A stretch of DNA of 34,335 nt from Schoenoplectus triqueter (lineage: Eukaryota > Streptophyta > Magnoliopsida > Poales > Cyperaceae): positions 1 to 34,335 of the forward strand of contig CAXKVV010000915.1 in the NCBI GenBank assembly GCA_964058805.1. Direction: 5' to 3'. Position 1 is the first letter of the stretch. Every line of letters begins with the position of its first letter. The notes beneath the pieces are model-generated. The model was given only the letters and a program-made list of their open reading frames with translations. It was not told where the DNA came from and made no database searches. This document shows positions 22,921-32,664 of the stretch, in pieces. The position numbers and the translations under genes were made by a program.

Positions 22921-25900
22921 CTAACTTCTCCAGCGAGGCAACATCTGATGTAGCGGTTCCTTGTTTACTGGTATGAATTTGATCAGCCAACCAAGCGGCC
23001 ATGTAATAGCTGCTACACCAATACAAATACCCCATTGTTGCCAATTCAACATTTGAGTACCAGCAAACCTCCTCAACAGTTCCACCATCAATACTTGCAA
23101 TATTATCGTGATGGCAATTATTGCCAGAAACATTTTATTCTGTAGAATGCCCTCAAAGACATTCTTCTTCTCTAACTTCCTTGAATTAAACTCATTGAAT
23201 ACTTGTGAGAAAACAAAGGTGTTGAATATAATGGTGTTCTTTACCTTTTCACTGACGCCAAACATTTGTTGACCCTTAAATTGGAAAACCAATAGCACTA
23301 TAATCTGAAACAGAGCTTGAGGCAACAAATTTCTCCACATCACACGTGTAATTAATGGCTCTGTTCTACCAACCGGTTTTCTCTTCATTAGCTCTTTTGT
23401 TGGTCGGTCTGTGGCTAAAGCGAGCGCACCCATTGTATCCATAATTAAATTAACCCACAATAATTGCACGGTGGTTAGAGGCATTTTACCAGATGTCATG
23501 GCCGAAATGAAGTTTATGACCAATGCCGCCACGTTGACCGTCAGTTGAAATTGGATGAACTTCTGAATGTTGTTGTAGACACATCTACCCCAACTCATGA
23601 CAGTGACAACTGTACTAAAATTATCGTCTAGTATGACTATGTCAGAGCTCTCTTTAGCCACTTCGGTACCTTGAATACCCATAGAAAGACCTACATCTGC
23701 TTCTTTGAGTGCAGGTGCATCATTCGTTCCATCTCCTGTTACTGCTACCACATGCCCCTTCTTCTTCAGGCATTGCACAAGCAATAGCTTGTCGAAGGGA
23801 GATGATCGTGCCATGACTCTTATTTTATCAGCCATCTCCAATTGTTTCCCTGGCGAGTAGTTACGGAATTCCTGACCTTCTACAATAGCGTCTAATTCAT
23901 CGATCTCATTTATAATGCCACATTCCTTTGCAATAGCACGAGCAGTAAAAATATTATCACCTGTAACCATTTTGACGGTGACACCAGCACGTTTGCAGGC
24001 TTCAATTGCTGATTTTACTTCAGGTCGACATGGATCTTTTAGGCCAATCAAACCCAAAAGAACAAGACCTTCATCTTCAATCTTCGATGCTTCTCTTTCG
24101 TTGGTTTGAACTATTTCTTCAACATTCTTGCAAGCAAAGGCAATGCAACGAAGACTCAAGGCAGCCATGTTTTTTATTATTCCCTCAAAATGCAACTTTT
24201 GGTCAATATCCATGTCATAAACCAAACCATCATTGTCGTAATAACCTGTGCACTGGGCCAATATCATCTCCGCTGCACCTTTCCAGTGCGCAACTAGTTT
24301 TTGACTTCTATTCTCTGTAATCAAAACTCCACTACGCTTTTTCTCTGAATTGAATGCCTCAACATGAACTATCTTGCAGCCCCTTTTTAAGGAGTCTGTA
24401 TCCATACGAAGACTCGATATTGCCCAATGAAGCAATGCTTTCTCTGTCGGGCTGCCAGAAATCTCTGGCACTGATAGAGAATTATTTTGATACACACTAC
24501 CAGTTGTGTTCAACCCAACTCCTTGACATAATAAGTCAATAACTCTCGGACTGACAGATTCAACTGCACCCTCTGTCCTGACAAGCTCTTTACCAACCCA
24601 AAACTCTGTAACTGTCATCCGGTTCAAGGTTAACGTGCCAGTTTTATCAGTACATATAGCTGTGACTGAACCCATAGTTTCACATGCTGAGAGGTTTCTT
24701 ACCATTGCATTGTCCTTCATCATTCTCTTCATAGAAAATGCAAGAGTGAGTGTAACAGCCAAAGGCAATCCCTCCGGTATGGCAACAACAATAATTGTTA
24801 CTGCTTGTTGAAATATGTTTACCAGCCCGCTGATGATATTATTAACTGAAACCCTATGCTTGTTGAATTCTGACACTCCATTCTCATCCTTGGTACTTCC
24901 AGTGAAATACTGTATTGTCAACACCGCAAACACTAATACTGCAATTGTGACTCCGAGCTTGCCGATGTTTGATGTAAGACCCTGGAGGCGCTCTTGAAGA
25001 GGTGTGTCTTCATTGCTGTCGTGAGTTATGGTACTCATCATCTCACCCCATTCAGTATTTGTGCCAACGGCGGTTACAAGCATGCGTCCATAACCATCAA
25101 CCACCTTCACACCTGAGGAGAGGAATGGATCCTTTTCAGAAATGTCAATAGGATGTGTCTCGCCGGTCATACTGGATTCATCCACCTGTACATTCCATAA
25201 GCCAACACAAATAACTATTATTTTGGGTGGAACTCTAAATTTTTTACTCACTACTTTGGTTTATTATTATTATACTACTACTACTAGTTTGAGTAGCGAA
25301 TTTGATTTCTAACTTGAATATTGTATGCCAACATTTTTTTCTTGAAATATAAAATGTTTCATATGGCGAAAATCATAGATAGTTTCCGTGAAGATTCGTG
25401 CCATGATCTATAATCCTATATGAAGTCAATTTTGTTACTTTACCACTAGAGGTATATATATACCAGCTTACGAGGACATAACATCACTTCGGCATTGTTC
25501 AAATAATAAAAAAAGGAGATGCACATTAATAACAAAATGTTTGGTAATTCAGTTACAAGAAAGTGTCATTAACATTTTGACGACCGAGTCCAGAACATAT
25601 CAACTCTAGTTTGGTTGGATGCTAGATATTCAATACCTAAATATCTAAATTCGTAAATCTAACCGAATCCAGAACATATCAGTAACGATCAGTTCAGTTC
25701 TGAACTGAAATATCTAAATTCGTAAATCTATACTGGCTAGACCAGAAAGATATACATCTACCTGGCAAATCTGGATGTATGAAGTTGTATTATCGTGGAG
25801 GATTAAAATTCTATATTTGCATGTTTGATGGAGAAGCTTACTAATACAATTTATACAAATTAAGTTAACTTGCTAAGTTTACAATATAACAAAATCTGGA

Positions 25901-28226
25901 AAATGCTTCTATTGTTGAAATTAATTATTATTAATTATAACATGTATGGGCTTATATGTAATAAATATATATTATAATATGGACTGTCAAATTATATCCG
26001 TTATGAAGTGATCAAATTCTAAATTATTAATCGGATTTAATATGTGTCATGAAAAGTGAGCACTTTAATGTGTAGAATGCGTATTAAATAACTTTATAAT
26101 TTAGTAATGGTGTAAATTATATAAAGTTTGATAATGATACAATTATGTTATTGATCCTTGGAGAACACAATTATAGATAATTTTCTGATTAAATAGCGAA
26201 TTCGTTAAGAGAGATTTGGATCTGATATGGACCTACTAAGATATAACTGCTCTCAGTTATGGGCGTCCATGATATACAGGGAGACTGTTGATTTTCGAGA
26301 TAATTCCCTCATTCTCCATTTTTCTAGCACCTTTTCGTTTTCTAATAGAATCCAATTATTCTCTCAAGACAGAGTTTCAGAAGAGAATAAACTGTTTGCG
26401 TTGATCCTCTCAGTCGCTCCATCGAATTAGAGGAAGATCGCTAGAAGGCTTAAAGGAGTTTTGATGATCAACGTGGTTATGTTTCTTTAGAAGATCGACA
26501 TTATGAATCAAAATAATCTAATTTATGATTAGAGGTTCACTAGAGGATCACGTCAAAAAAAAAAACTATCACTTATACTTTACAATTACAACTCACAATA
26601 ATTAAAAAAAATTCTTGGCTTCATTTCGTACCTAAATGAACCTGCCGGTGTCAATACTTGTCTATAAATGACTACAGAGGTTATATTTCAACATTTGGCT
26701 TCAAATTAGCTTCCGTAGTTTTTTTTCCCTTATTTTGACACAGGCCTGTTCGGTGGTTCCATTGTCCATGGGAATGCTTGAATAATTAGACCTATTGGGT
26801 ATAAATTTCCATTCGATATTCGGCACTTTGGTTAATTTTCCCAAATGGACTTCTTTTCATAATTTTGTACCCAAGAGAGTACCATTATCATGGGAAATGA
26901 AAATAATCTCAAACTTAATTTTTATTTTTCCAAATGCTTGTTGTTGGCCATGATGAACTCTCTTATAGACTAATGGTAAAAGTAATTAGATTGATTTAAA
27001 AATAATATTCACATAGATAAGATTCAAAGTAGGAAATCAAATCATAAAATGATCAATAACAAATAGTTTTTTTAATGTATTTTCTCATCTACTGAAAAGT
27101 TCTCAAGTACTTTAATCTATTAGTTTATTTTTCATTTATTAAATATATTTTGCATTTGTTTAAGGGACACAAATGAACCCGATACAATTTAGAATCATAG
27201 ATGTCATATACTAAAATAGGAAATTTTGGGTGAAATAAATAAATAAATATATATATTAAATGTTAGTGTACAGCTGTTACGCTATTTTAAATTCTGCCGT
27301 TTACAGACTTAATACTAATATAGTTATTTTTTATAAAACAGAGAACTCTGATTAATTCTGATATTGTCATATTGCATAATTAATTATGATGCCAATTCAA
27401 ACTTGGAAATTAAAAATGCAGCCTGTTTTTTTGTGAAAAGATATTGTAAATAATATAATAAAAATTATTAGTTAGGTTGTCTTATTTATTTTACCTGCAA
27501 GGAGTGGCCCTCAATGAAGACTCCGTCTGCCGGTACTTGATCGCCGGTATTCAACAGCACGACATCTCCAACCACCACATCAAATATGGATATCTCCTGT
27601 CTCCTGCCGCCTCTGACGACTGCAACTGTAATGTTATCACACTCACTTGCCAGTTTGTCGAACCGTTTGGACTGCTTGTAATTACTGACAGCAGATACAA
27701 CAGTGACTAGAAACACCGCAAGGAAGATGCTAACTCCGTCGTACCAGCCATTTTTAATACCATGCTCCTTTATACCGAATCCGAGAGAAACTGCGGCACA
27801 ACCGGCCAGTACCAACAAAAACGGGTCCTTCAATGCATCCCAGACATGAACAAAGAACCCCTTAGGCTTCTTTTTGGGGTATGTATTGGTCCCGAATGTC
27901 TCCTTGCGTGTGCGTATTTCATCATTATCAGAACAGATGCCATTGTTCAAATCAGATTTTAGTTCTGTGATCAGACCTGACGTTCCACCAAGGTCATGTA
28001 GGTCCTCGGTACGCTTCTCCTTAACTAGGTGGTGGAAAGATGGATGATCAATGCCTTTGAATGAGAGGAATGATGTTGTTGGGATATCGATCGAAACATA
28101 TCGGTTCTGTTTCCGGGACAAGGCGCGGCATGTGATGATCACGGTGAATGCAATGCGCCACCTCTTCTTTGGCAGCGTGAAGGTCACACTACTAGTTCGT
28201 GCTAGGAAAATTGATGCATAATCCAT
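22921..28226 (-). CDS. Autoinhibited plasma-membrane-type Ca2+-ATPase (P2B, ACA12/ACA13-like)
   Basis: Two exons on the minus strand, 28226-27495 and 25185-22921, encode 998 residues. The junction GHSLQ|VDESSMTGE is phase 0. The N terminus has a basic amphipathic segment, KKRWRIAFTVIITCRALSRK (20-39), in the place of the calmodulin-binding autoinhibitory domain of ACA pumps. Then come TM1-TM2 (about 135-182), TGE 251-253 (dephosphorylation), TM4 AIPEGLPL with E382, the phosphorylation motif DKTGTLT at D424, KGAAE at K546 (nucleotide site), MVTGDN (about 650-655), TGDGTNDAP with D729 and D733, and TM6 with N823 and D827. E382, N823 and D827 are the expected single Ca2+ site. All catalytic residues are intact. 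Arabidopsis ACA12/13 are of similar length. The pump would export Ca2+ using ATP; plasma-membrane location is inferred from the clade. Confidence 0.95.
25186..27494 (-). other. 2.3-kb intron of the Ca2+-ATPase gene
   Basis: On the minus strand the donor is TTGCAG|GTAAAA and the acceptor TGTACAG|GTGGAT, phase 0. The intron is very AT-rich. It contains two copies of AAATATCTAAATTCGTAAATCTA-like sequence (25639-25661 and 25708-25730) and a 17-bp near-palindrome, TTCAGTTCTGAACTGAA (25693-25709). It also holds a segment with retroelement-like composition (25913-26570). No coding domain is seen. Its size is large for this gene type. Confidence 0.9.
25913..26570 (+). repeat. Possible solo LTR or retroelement fragment inside the intron
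   Basis: The segment opens TGTTGAAATTAATT, a start common to plant Copia LTRs. Its composition shifts from very AT-rich to mixed (about 26220-26500), as in an R-U5 region. An open frame at 26227-26430 has no known domain. I found no matching CA end with a 5-bp target-site duplication, so the call is weak. Confidence 0.25.
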
Positions 28227-28365
28227 GAGAGTTGGCAGAGAAGAAAGAAAAGGCGATGAATTTGGGATTTCTGAAGTTTTTGCCCGCGAAATTAAGACTC
28301 AACTAGATGTTTTTTTGTGACGGTTCGATGTCACAATGAAATTTGGGAATTCATCTGTTTCCTTT

Positions 28366-28374
28366 TATTTTATA
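28366..28374 (-). promoter_or_regulatory. Candidate TATA box of the Ca2+-ATPase gene
   Basis: Minus-strand TATAAAATA lies about 140 bp upstream of the ATG at 28226, which would allow a leader of about 110 nt. Other AT-rich words nearby weaken the call. Confidence 0.4.
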
Positions 28375-28464
28375 CAAAGTTATTACGAAACTTCACTGAA
28401 GCTTCCTATAGTCTACAGGAGAAGATCAGGTCCTTAAAAAAGAAAAAAAAAATCAAAAAAGAGG

Positions 28465-28490
28465 ATATATATATATATATATATATATAT
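28465..28490. repeat. (AT)13 microsatellite
   Basis: An uninterrupted AT dinucleotide run directly abuts the left end of the MITE at 28491. A second AT run lies just beyond the right end of the MITE. Confidence 0.9.
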
Positions 28491-28870
28491 GGTACTTTGC
28501 AAAACACAAAGACGTTGTATGCTTTGCACTCTATTTTTAATTTCAAGTCATATATAATCGATCCGAACTGTTCAATCTAATATTCAAATCAAAATATATT
28601 AGTAAACCAAATTTTATATTTTTTAAAATTTTTTTGCTATTTTTTTTGTTGAAGAGAAAATGACTTAATCTGAGAATTTTGGTTCATCAAAAAATGACGG
28701 TTTTTTCCCTATCCAAAAAAATAGCAAATGAATTTTAAAAAAAATAAAATTTTGTTTAATAATATATTTTAATATGAAAATTAGATTGAGCGGTTTGGAT
28801 CGATCATTTTTGACTTAAAATTAATAATAGAACGCAAAATACACAACGCTCTTGTGCTTTGCAAAACACC
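28491..28870. mobile_element. 380-bp fold-back MITE flanked by AT microsatellites
   Basis: The left end GGTACTTTGCAAAACACAAAG is mirrored by the right end, which reads GTGCTTTGCAAAACACC (ending 28870). The inverted homology continues inward for over 100 bp per arm: ACGTTGTATGCTTTGC, TCGATCCGAAC and TTCAATCTAAT on the left each have a near-reverse-complement on the right. It is inserted at an AT dinucleotide between (AT)13 and (TA)17, about 265 bp upstream of the ATPase start codon. Insertion into TA repeats recalls the rice Micron elements, but I cannot confirm family identity. Confidence 0.75.
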
Positions 28871-28876
28871 ATAGCC

Positions 28877-28880
<4 letters not shown>

Positions 28881-28914
<34 letters not shown>
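28881..28914. repeat. (TA)17 microsatellite
   Basis: An uninterrupted TA run lies 10 bp beyond the right end of the MITE. The short spacer is ATAGCCTAAT. Confidence 0.9.
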
Positions 28915-28915
<1 letters not shown>

Positions 28916-28918
<3 letters not shown>

Positions 28919-29687
28919 AAATTTGAATTAGAGAGGCCAGACTTATTTTATGCAGTTCAAGAGAAATTACATTTCTTATATTCCTACATTATCCCATAGC
29001 AATAATACTCCTAATTCATGTGCTTTAACTGCGCGTAAATATTTGATACTATCCAAACAATGCAAGAGATCTTTTCATCAGTCAATATTAAGATTATAGA
29101 TATTGGATTTGAGGTGTATATATATATAGTTTAGAACTGAGGAAACTCGATAGAAATGACAGTGGACTTCTTTTTTACCCAAGAATAGGATTACAATTGA
29201 AAATTTATTAATTGATTTCCCTAGCGAAGTATCTTTGTTCATACTTAATAAAAACAATTTTCTGAACATGAAAATCGCTCATACCGACCTAAATTTAGTT
29301 TTGTTAAAATAATTGATTATCTCTCGGGCAATTCGACAAGTAAAAAAATGTCAAATCAGATAAGCGTACCGGAATTTATATATAGTATAGTAAAAGATTT
29401 TGCGCCTAGGCGTGACTTGAAGTCAAGTCCAACATCTTATCCAATTAGTTAATTTTGTCTGCTAATAATGAAAAAACATTTTTTTGTCCCAACTAAAAAT
29501 TTAGATTAGGTAAATTAAATTCTATGTACACGACATGATTACATTACATTCAGACTGTAGTATAAGACAAAGGTAAGATCCATGAATTTTCTCGGGTCGC
29601 CGCGTACAAACCACAAAAAAATATACAGCACCTATCATCATTCCCATTGGCACATTATGAGTCGATTACACCGGGCTAAAAATATTT
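28916..29687. other. AT-rich intergenic DNA, no gene seen
   Basis: No protein-like frame is visible. A small hairpin, GACTTG-AAGT-CAAGTC, occurs near 29413. A short TA run is at about 29117-29127. Confidence 0.5.
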
Positions 29688-30086
29688 TAGGGTATCGGAT
29701 CATTATTATTTTTTTAATCTGATTTGAATTTGATCCGATTATATTTGGATAAAAAATTTCATCTATATCCAACCCGACTGGATTATGGATCGATCCGACT
29801 TGGTTCGTATAAATATTTATGAATTATTTATATATTATTTTAAGTAACTAAATATTAATTAATTTATAAATAATCTTAATTAATACTAAATCAAAAAATA
29901 TATTTCAACAAGCACAATTAATCGGGACGGGTCGGGTTGACCCAAACCCGTCCCGACCCGATTCGGATAAAAAAAATTAGATCTTTACTCAACCTATTTA
30001 TTTTCGGACCATGTCAAATCGGGTCAGATTCGAATCATATCGAATCGGATTAACCCGTTAAATTAGATCAGTAATTGACAACCATA
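29688..30086 (+). mobile_element. hAT-like MITE, copy 3
   Basis: The ends are TAGGGTATC and ATTGACAACCATA. The body runs parallel to the copy at 139-562, including AATTAATCGGG, a GACGGGTCGGGTTGACCC block, ATTCGGATAAAAAAA, TATTTATTTTCGGA and GGATTAACCCGTTAAAT. CGGGACGGGT pairs with ACCCGTCCCG as a perfect 10-bp stem in the core. The terminal repeats are more degraded and the target-site duplication is unclear (5 of 8). Confidence 0.65.
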
Positions 30087-31030
30087 GATTGTTTGCATGA
30101 AGCACATTTTTTAATTTCTTTTATAAGATTATAATAACAAGGACATGGGTCTGGGTTGAGCTCTTTGCTTAGACGTGTCCTGTGTCTTGTGTCCGAGTCC
30201 GTGTCGGCAGCACCTTGCCTTCGATCGGAAGTTATTACTTTTAAGTTTCAATAAAGAAATGGGCCATGGGCCATGGGCCAATGGGAAAATGGGCTATTGG
30301 GTTGGGAAGAGAGGAGCATCCTATACTATTTTGAGCTGCAACACGCCTTCAGCAAAAGAGGAGCATCCTATGCTATTTTAGGCTTTTTTTTTTTCTTAGC
30401 TCAGAATCTCGTAACCGTGTAGACTTGACGCTTTGGTCTTGACGCTGCTAAGCCAATTGACTATTTGACTTAAAAGATCGAATCAAGAATCTATTCTTTC
30501 TGATGTCATAGTCTGTTACTCTGTTTCCAGGAAAATTGCATTAATATTCTGCAAAGATCAAACGCAAGTGATTCAACGAGGTACAGCAGGACATCATTAA
30601 GAAATGACTCAAAAGATGCTCATAACACTTTCATTGTTCTTCATTGGAAATTCACAATATGCACTTTCCAAAACATTAATTAGTGCAGTGCATGTTGACG
30701 TTAAAAATGAGTCATTTCCGATTCGACTATAATAGATTCACTAATTAATTAATATTCAGTTGTGCGACCTTTTTTCGCACGCTCCGCACCACCATTGATG
30801 GAGATGGGATACGGAAGAAGGACATAAAGATCTCTTCCGAGCATGCATTAGTTTAGTGTTGGTTGAACTCACCGCTCAGACCCATTGAGATGCACATTCA
30901 GGGGTTTTTTTGTTAATTGAGGATTCTTTTAGATTCCGATGGGCGCAAACCCCTACCGTTAATTACCCTGGGCTACTAACCTCGAGGTACCTCTGGATCT
31001 CGAAAGGGAAAAGTAAATACTATAGTTAAA
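30087..31030. other. Mixed-composition intergenic DNA with short direct repeats
   Basis: GGGCCAT is repeated three times (about 30260-30281) and followed by further ATGGG words; TGGGCC is a known plant TCP-type binding core, so a promoter role is possible. GAGGAGCATCCTATRCTATTTT occurs twice, at about 30311 and 30358, 47 bp apart. No convincing gene is present. The frame 30175-30381 is unsupported. Confidence 0.45.
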
Positions 31031-31088
31031 TGACAATCAAGTAGTCGAGTGGTCAAGTGTTTCGGTGATGGGATCACAAAAGCACTCT

Positions 31089-32085
31089 AGATTTACTAAC
31101 AGATCAGCCCAGCGAGACAGGAATGACAGAGAAGATGAACTTATTAACAAATCAATTATATCTTCGGGGTACAGTATAAATTGAATCTACAAATAGATCG
31201 AATCAATTTACGGTATTGATAGACAAACTTACTACAGATCAATTCGGGGTTTTTAGAAATAGGTGAAAATGAACTTACAAACAGATTAGTTCAAATTCAA
31301 GACAGATAACAAATGCAGATATAGATGAACTTACTATAGATCAGTTCATTGAAACAGATAATAGAGGTATAGATGAACTTACTACAGATCAGTTTATGAA
31401 TGTGGGTAAAAGATGATACATTTGAACTTACTACAGATCAGTTCACAGTATAAATTGAATCTACTAACAGATCGACTCAACCTACGTGGGATATGGGCAG
31501 ACGAACTTACTACATACCAGTTCGCCGATTAATGACAGATATAGATGAACTTACTAACATATTAGTTCATTATGTAATAGAGAAAGATAAACCTACTACA
31601 GATCAGTTCAATCTTTATAACTTTGAGAGATGATCTTATAAACAGATCAGATCAATCTCTACGGAAAGATAGAAGATGAGTCTACTAACAGATCGACTCA
31701 ATCTTAACTAGTCAATGACTAATCACACAAAATATAACTCGAAACACTGAGCCGGTTGATCTTGAGGTTGGTGAATCAGAAGATGGGTGGATATGGCCCA
31801 CTTGTTCATCTTGTTGATTTTCTAGATTATGAATTTCAAGCACTGAACAGATTCATAAATCTAGGAAACACTTATGCACACAAAGCCAAACATGAAGCGC
31901 TAAGCCAGTTCAACTTTGAGGCATGTGTGTTAGTGAATGAACCTACAAACAGATCGGTTCGATTTCACTGTTTAGAAGATAAACCTACTACATATCGGTT
32001 CAATCTTATGGCTTGAGAGATAAACTTTCAAACAGGTCAGTTCGATCTTATAGACTAAAAGACAAACTTATAATCAGATCAGTTT
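31089..32085. repeat. Array of about 18 stem-loop repeats with conserved loop (family H1)
   Basis: Units start at 31089, 31137, 31183, 31225, 31271, 31327, 31375, 31424, 31457, 31503, 31547, 31589, 31632, 31678, 31939, 31981, 32022 and 32064, mostly 41-49 bp apart. Each has a loop near TACTAACAGATC (11-12 nt) between 5-nt arms. Arms pair perfectly in nine copies with five different sequences: GAACT/AGTTC (five copies), GATCT/AGATC, GAGTC/GACTC, GAACC/GGTTC and AAACT/AGTTT. One more pairs with a G-T wobble, four pair 4 of 5, three pair 3 of 5, and the first copy does not pair. Many have an outer stem beyond one bulged base, usually A: AAGAT/ATCTT, AGAGAT/ATCTCT, AAGAC/GTCTT. No protein frame spans the array. 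Confidence 0.8.
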
Positions 32086-32269
32086 AGTCTTGCTAGTACA
32101 TCAAGTCATGAACAGTTGTTCAAGACGCAGAATTAATAGACAATGAATAAAGTCCCTACAGTTGTCTTGCTTGACTTCTCAAGTCATGAATTCTGAGCAC
32201 TTGGCCGATTCATGGATTCAGGATTATCTTGTACATAAAATTAGACTCAGAGCTCTTGGCCGGTCTAAT
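31736..32269. repeat. Second stem-loop family with a 16-nt conserved loop (H2)
   Basis: Loops at 31739-31754 (TCGAAACACTGAGCCG), 31835-31850 (TTCAAGCACTGAACAG), 32192-32207 (TCTGAGCACTTGGCCG) and 32247-32262 (TCAGAGCTCTTGGCCG) are all 16 nt. Their arms differ but pair: ATGAAT/ATTCAT with outer CTAGATT/AATCTAG across a bulged A at 31857 (13 bp in total), CATGAAT/ATTCATG, and ATTAGAC/GTCTAAT. The first has only a short AAC/GTT stem. A shorter-loop relative lies at about 31888-31917. The family is interleaved with H1 units. Confidence 0.7.
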
Positions 32270-32394
32270 ATTGAGACAGATTTGTTAGAGGATGGGCTTC
32301 TAGATGAGCTAGTTCAGAAGCTACCATATTGTGATGATTCATCAGTAATCAACAAAGTATATCACCACTTTATTAATCATTCATCACTTTAGGA

Positions 32395-32664
32395 AACATA
32401 TAACAATTCAACAAATCGTTATAACGCTTCAACAAACCGTTATAACATTTCTAGAGAATGACAGACTTGTTAGAGAATTGGTCAAATAGTCTAAACGTTG
32501 CTAACATTTTGTAAAGCGTTCAACGTTCTAATGAATCGTTATAATGATTCGTTAAAGTACATCGACTTGTCAGATAATAATCAAAACGTTACTAACGTCT
32601 TGCGAAGCGTTCAACACTTTGATGAATCGTATAACGATTGAAGGAACCATTATAATGATTCCTT
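32395..32664. repeat. Palindromic GAATCGTTATAACGATTC-type cluster (H3)
   Basis: CGTTATAACG is perfect at 32417-32426. Near copies are at 32438-32446, 32533-32550 (GAATCGTTATAATGATTC), 32625-32639 and 32641-32664. The last is a 24-nt palindrome with 11 of 12 base pairs. Between them, AACGT-CTTGCGAAG-CGTT-type segments also fold. The same core recurs at 13471-13710. Confidence 0.7.

Noticed and set aside
23915..24997. Several plus-strand open frames inside the ATPase exon
   Set aside because: They are antisense shadows of the conserved minus-strand coding sequence.
26747..26952. PIF/Harbinger-type MITE suggested by GGCCTGTTCGG and a distal GGCC
   Set aside because: The right end (CCAAATGCTTGTTGTTGGCC) is not a convincing inverted partner and no TWA duplication flanks it.
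31040..31110. tRNA-like A box (TAGTCGAGTGG) near 31042, suggesting a tRNA or tRNA-derived SINE
   Set aside because: No GTTCGA-type B box follows at the right distance and no cloverleaf could be drawn.
31089..32085. CRISPR-like repeat/spacer reading of the stem-loop array
   Set aside because: The DNA is a plant nuclear region, the repeats are degenerate with covarying arms, and there are no cas genes or uniform spacers.
31756..32392. Two small open frames (31756-32016 and 32162-32392) as genes
   Set aside because: They lie across the hairpin repeats, show no family resemblance and are explained by the repeat sequence.
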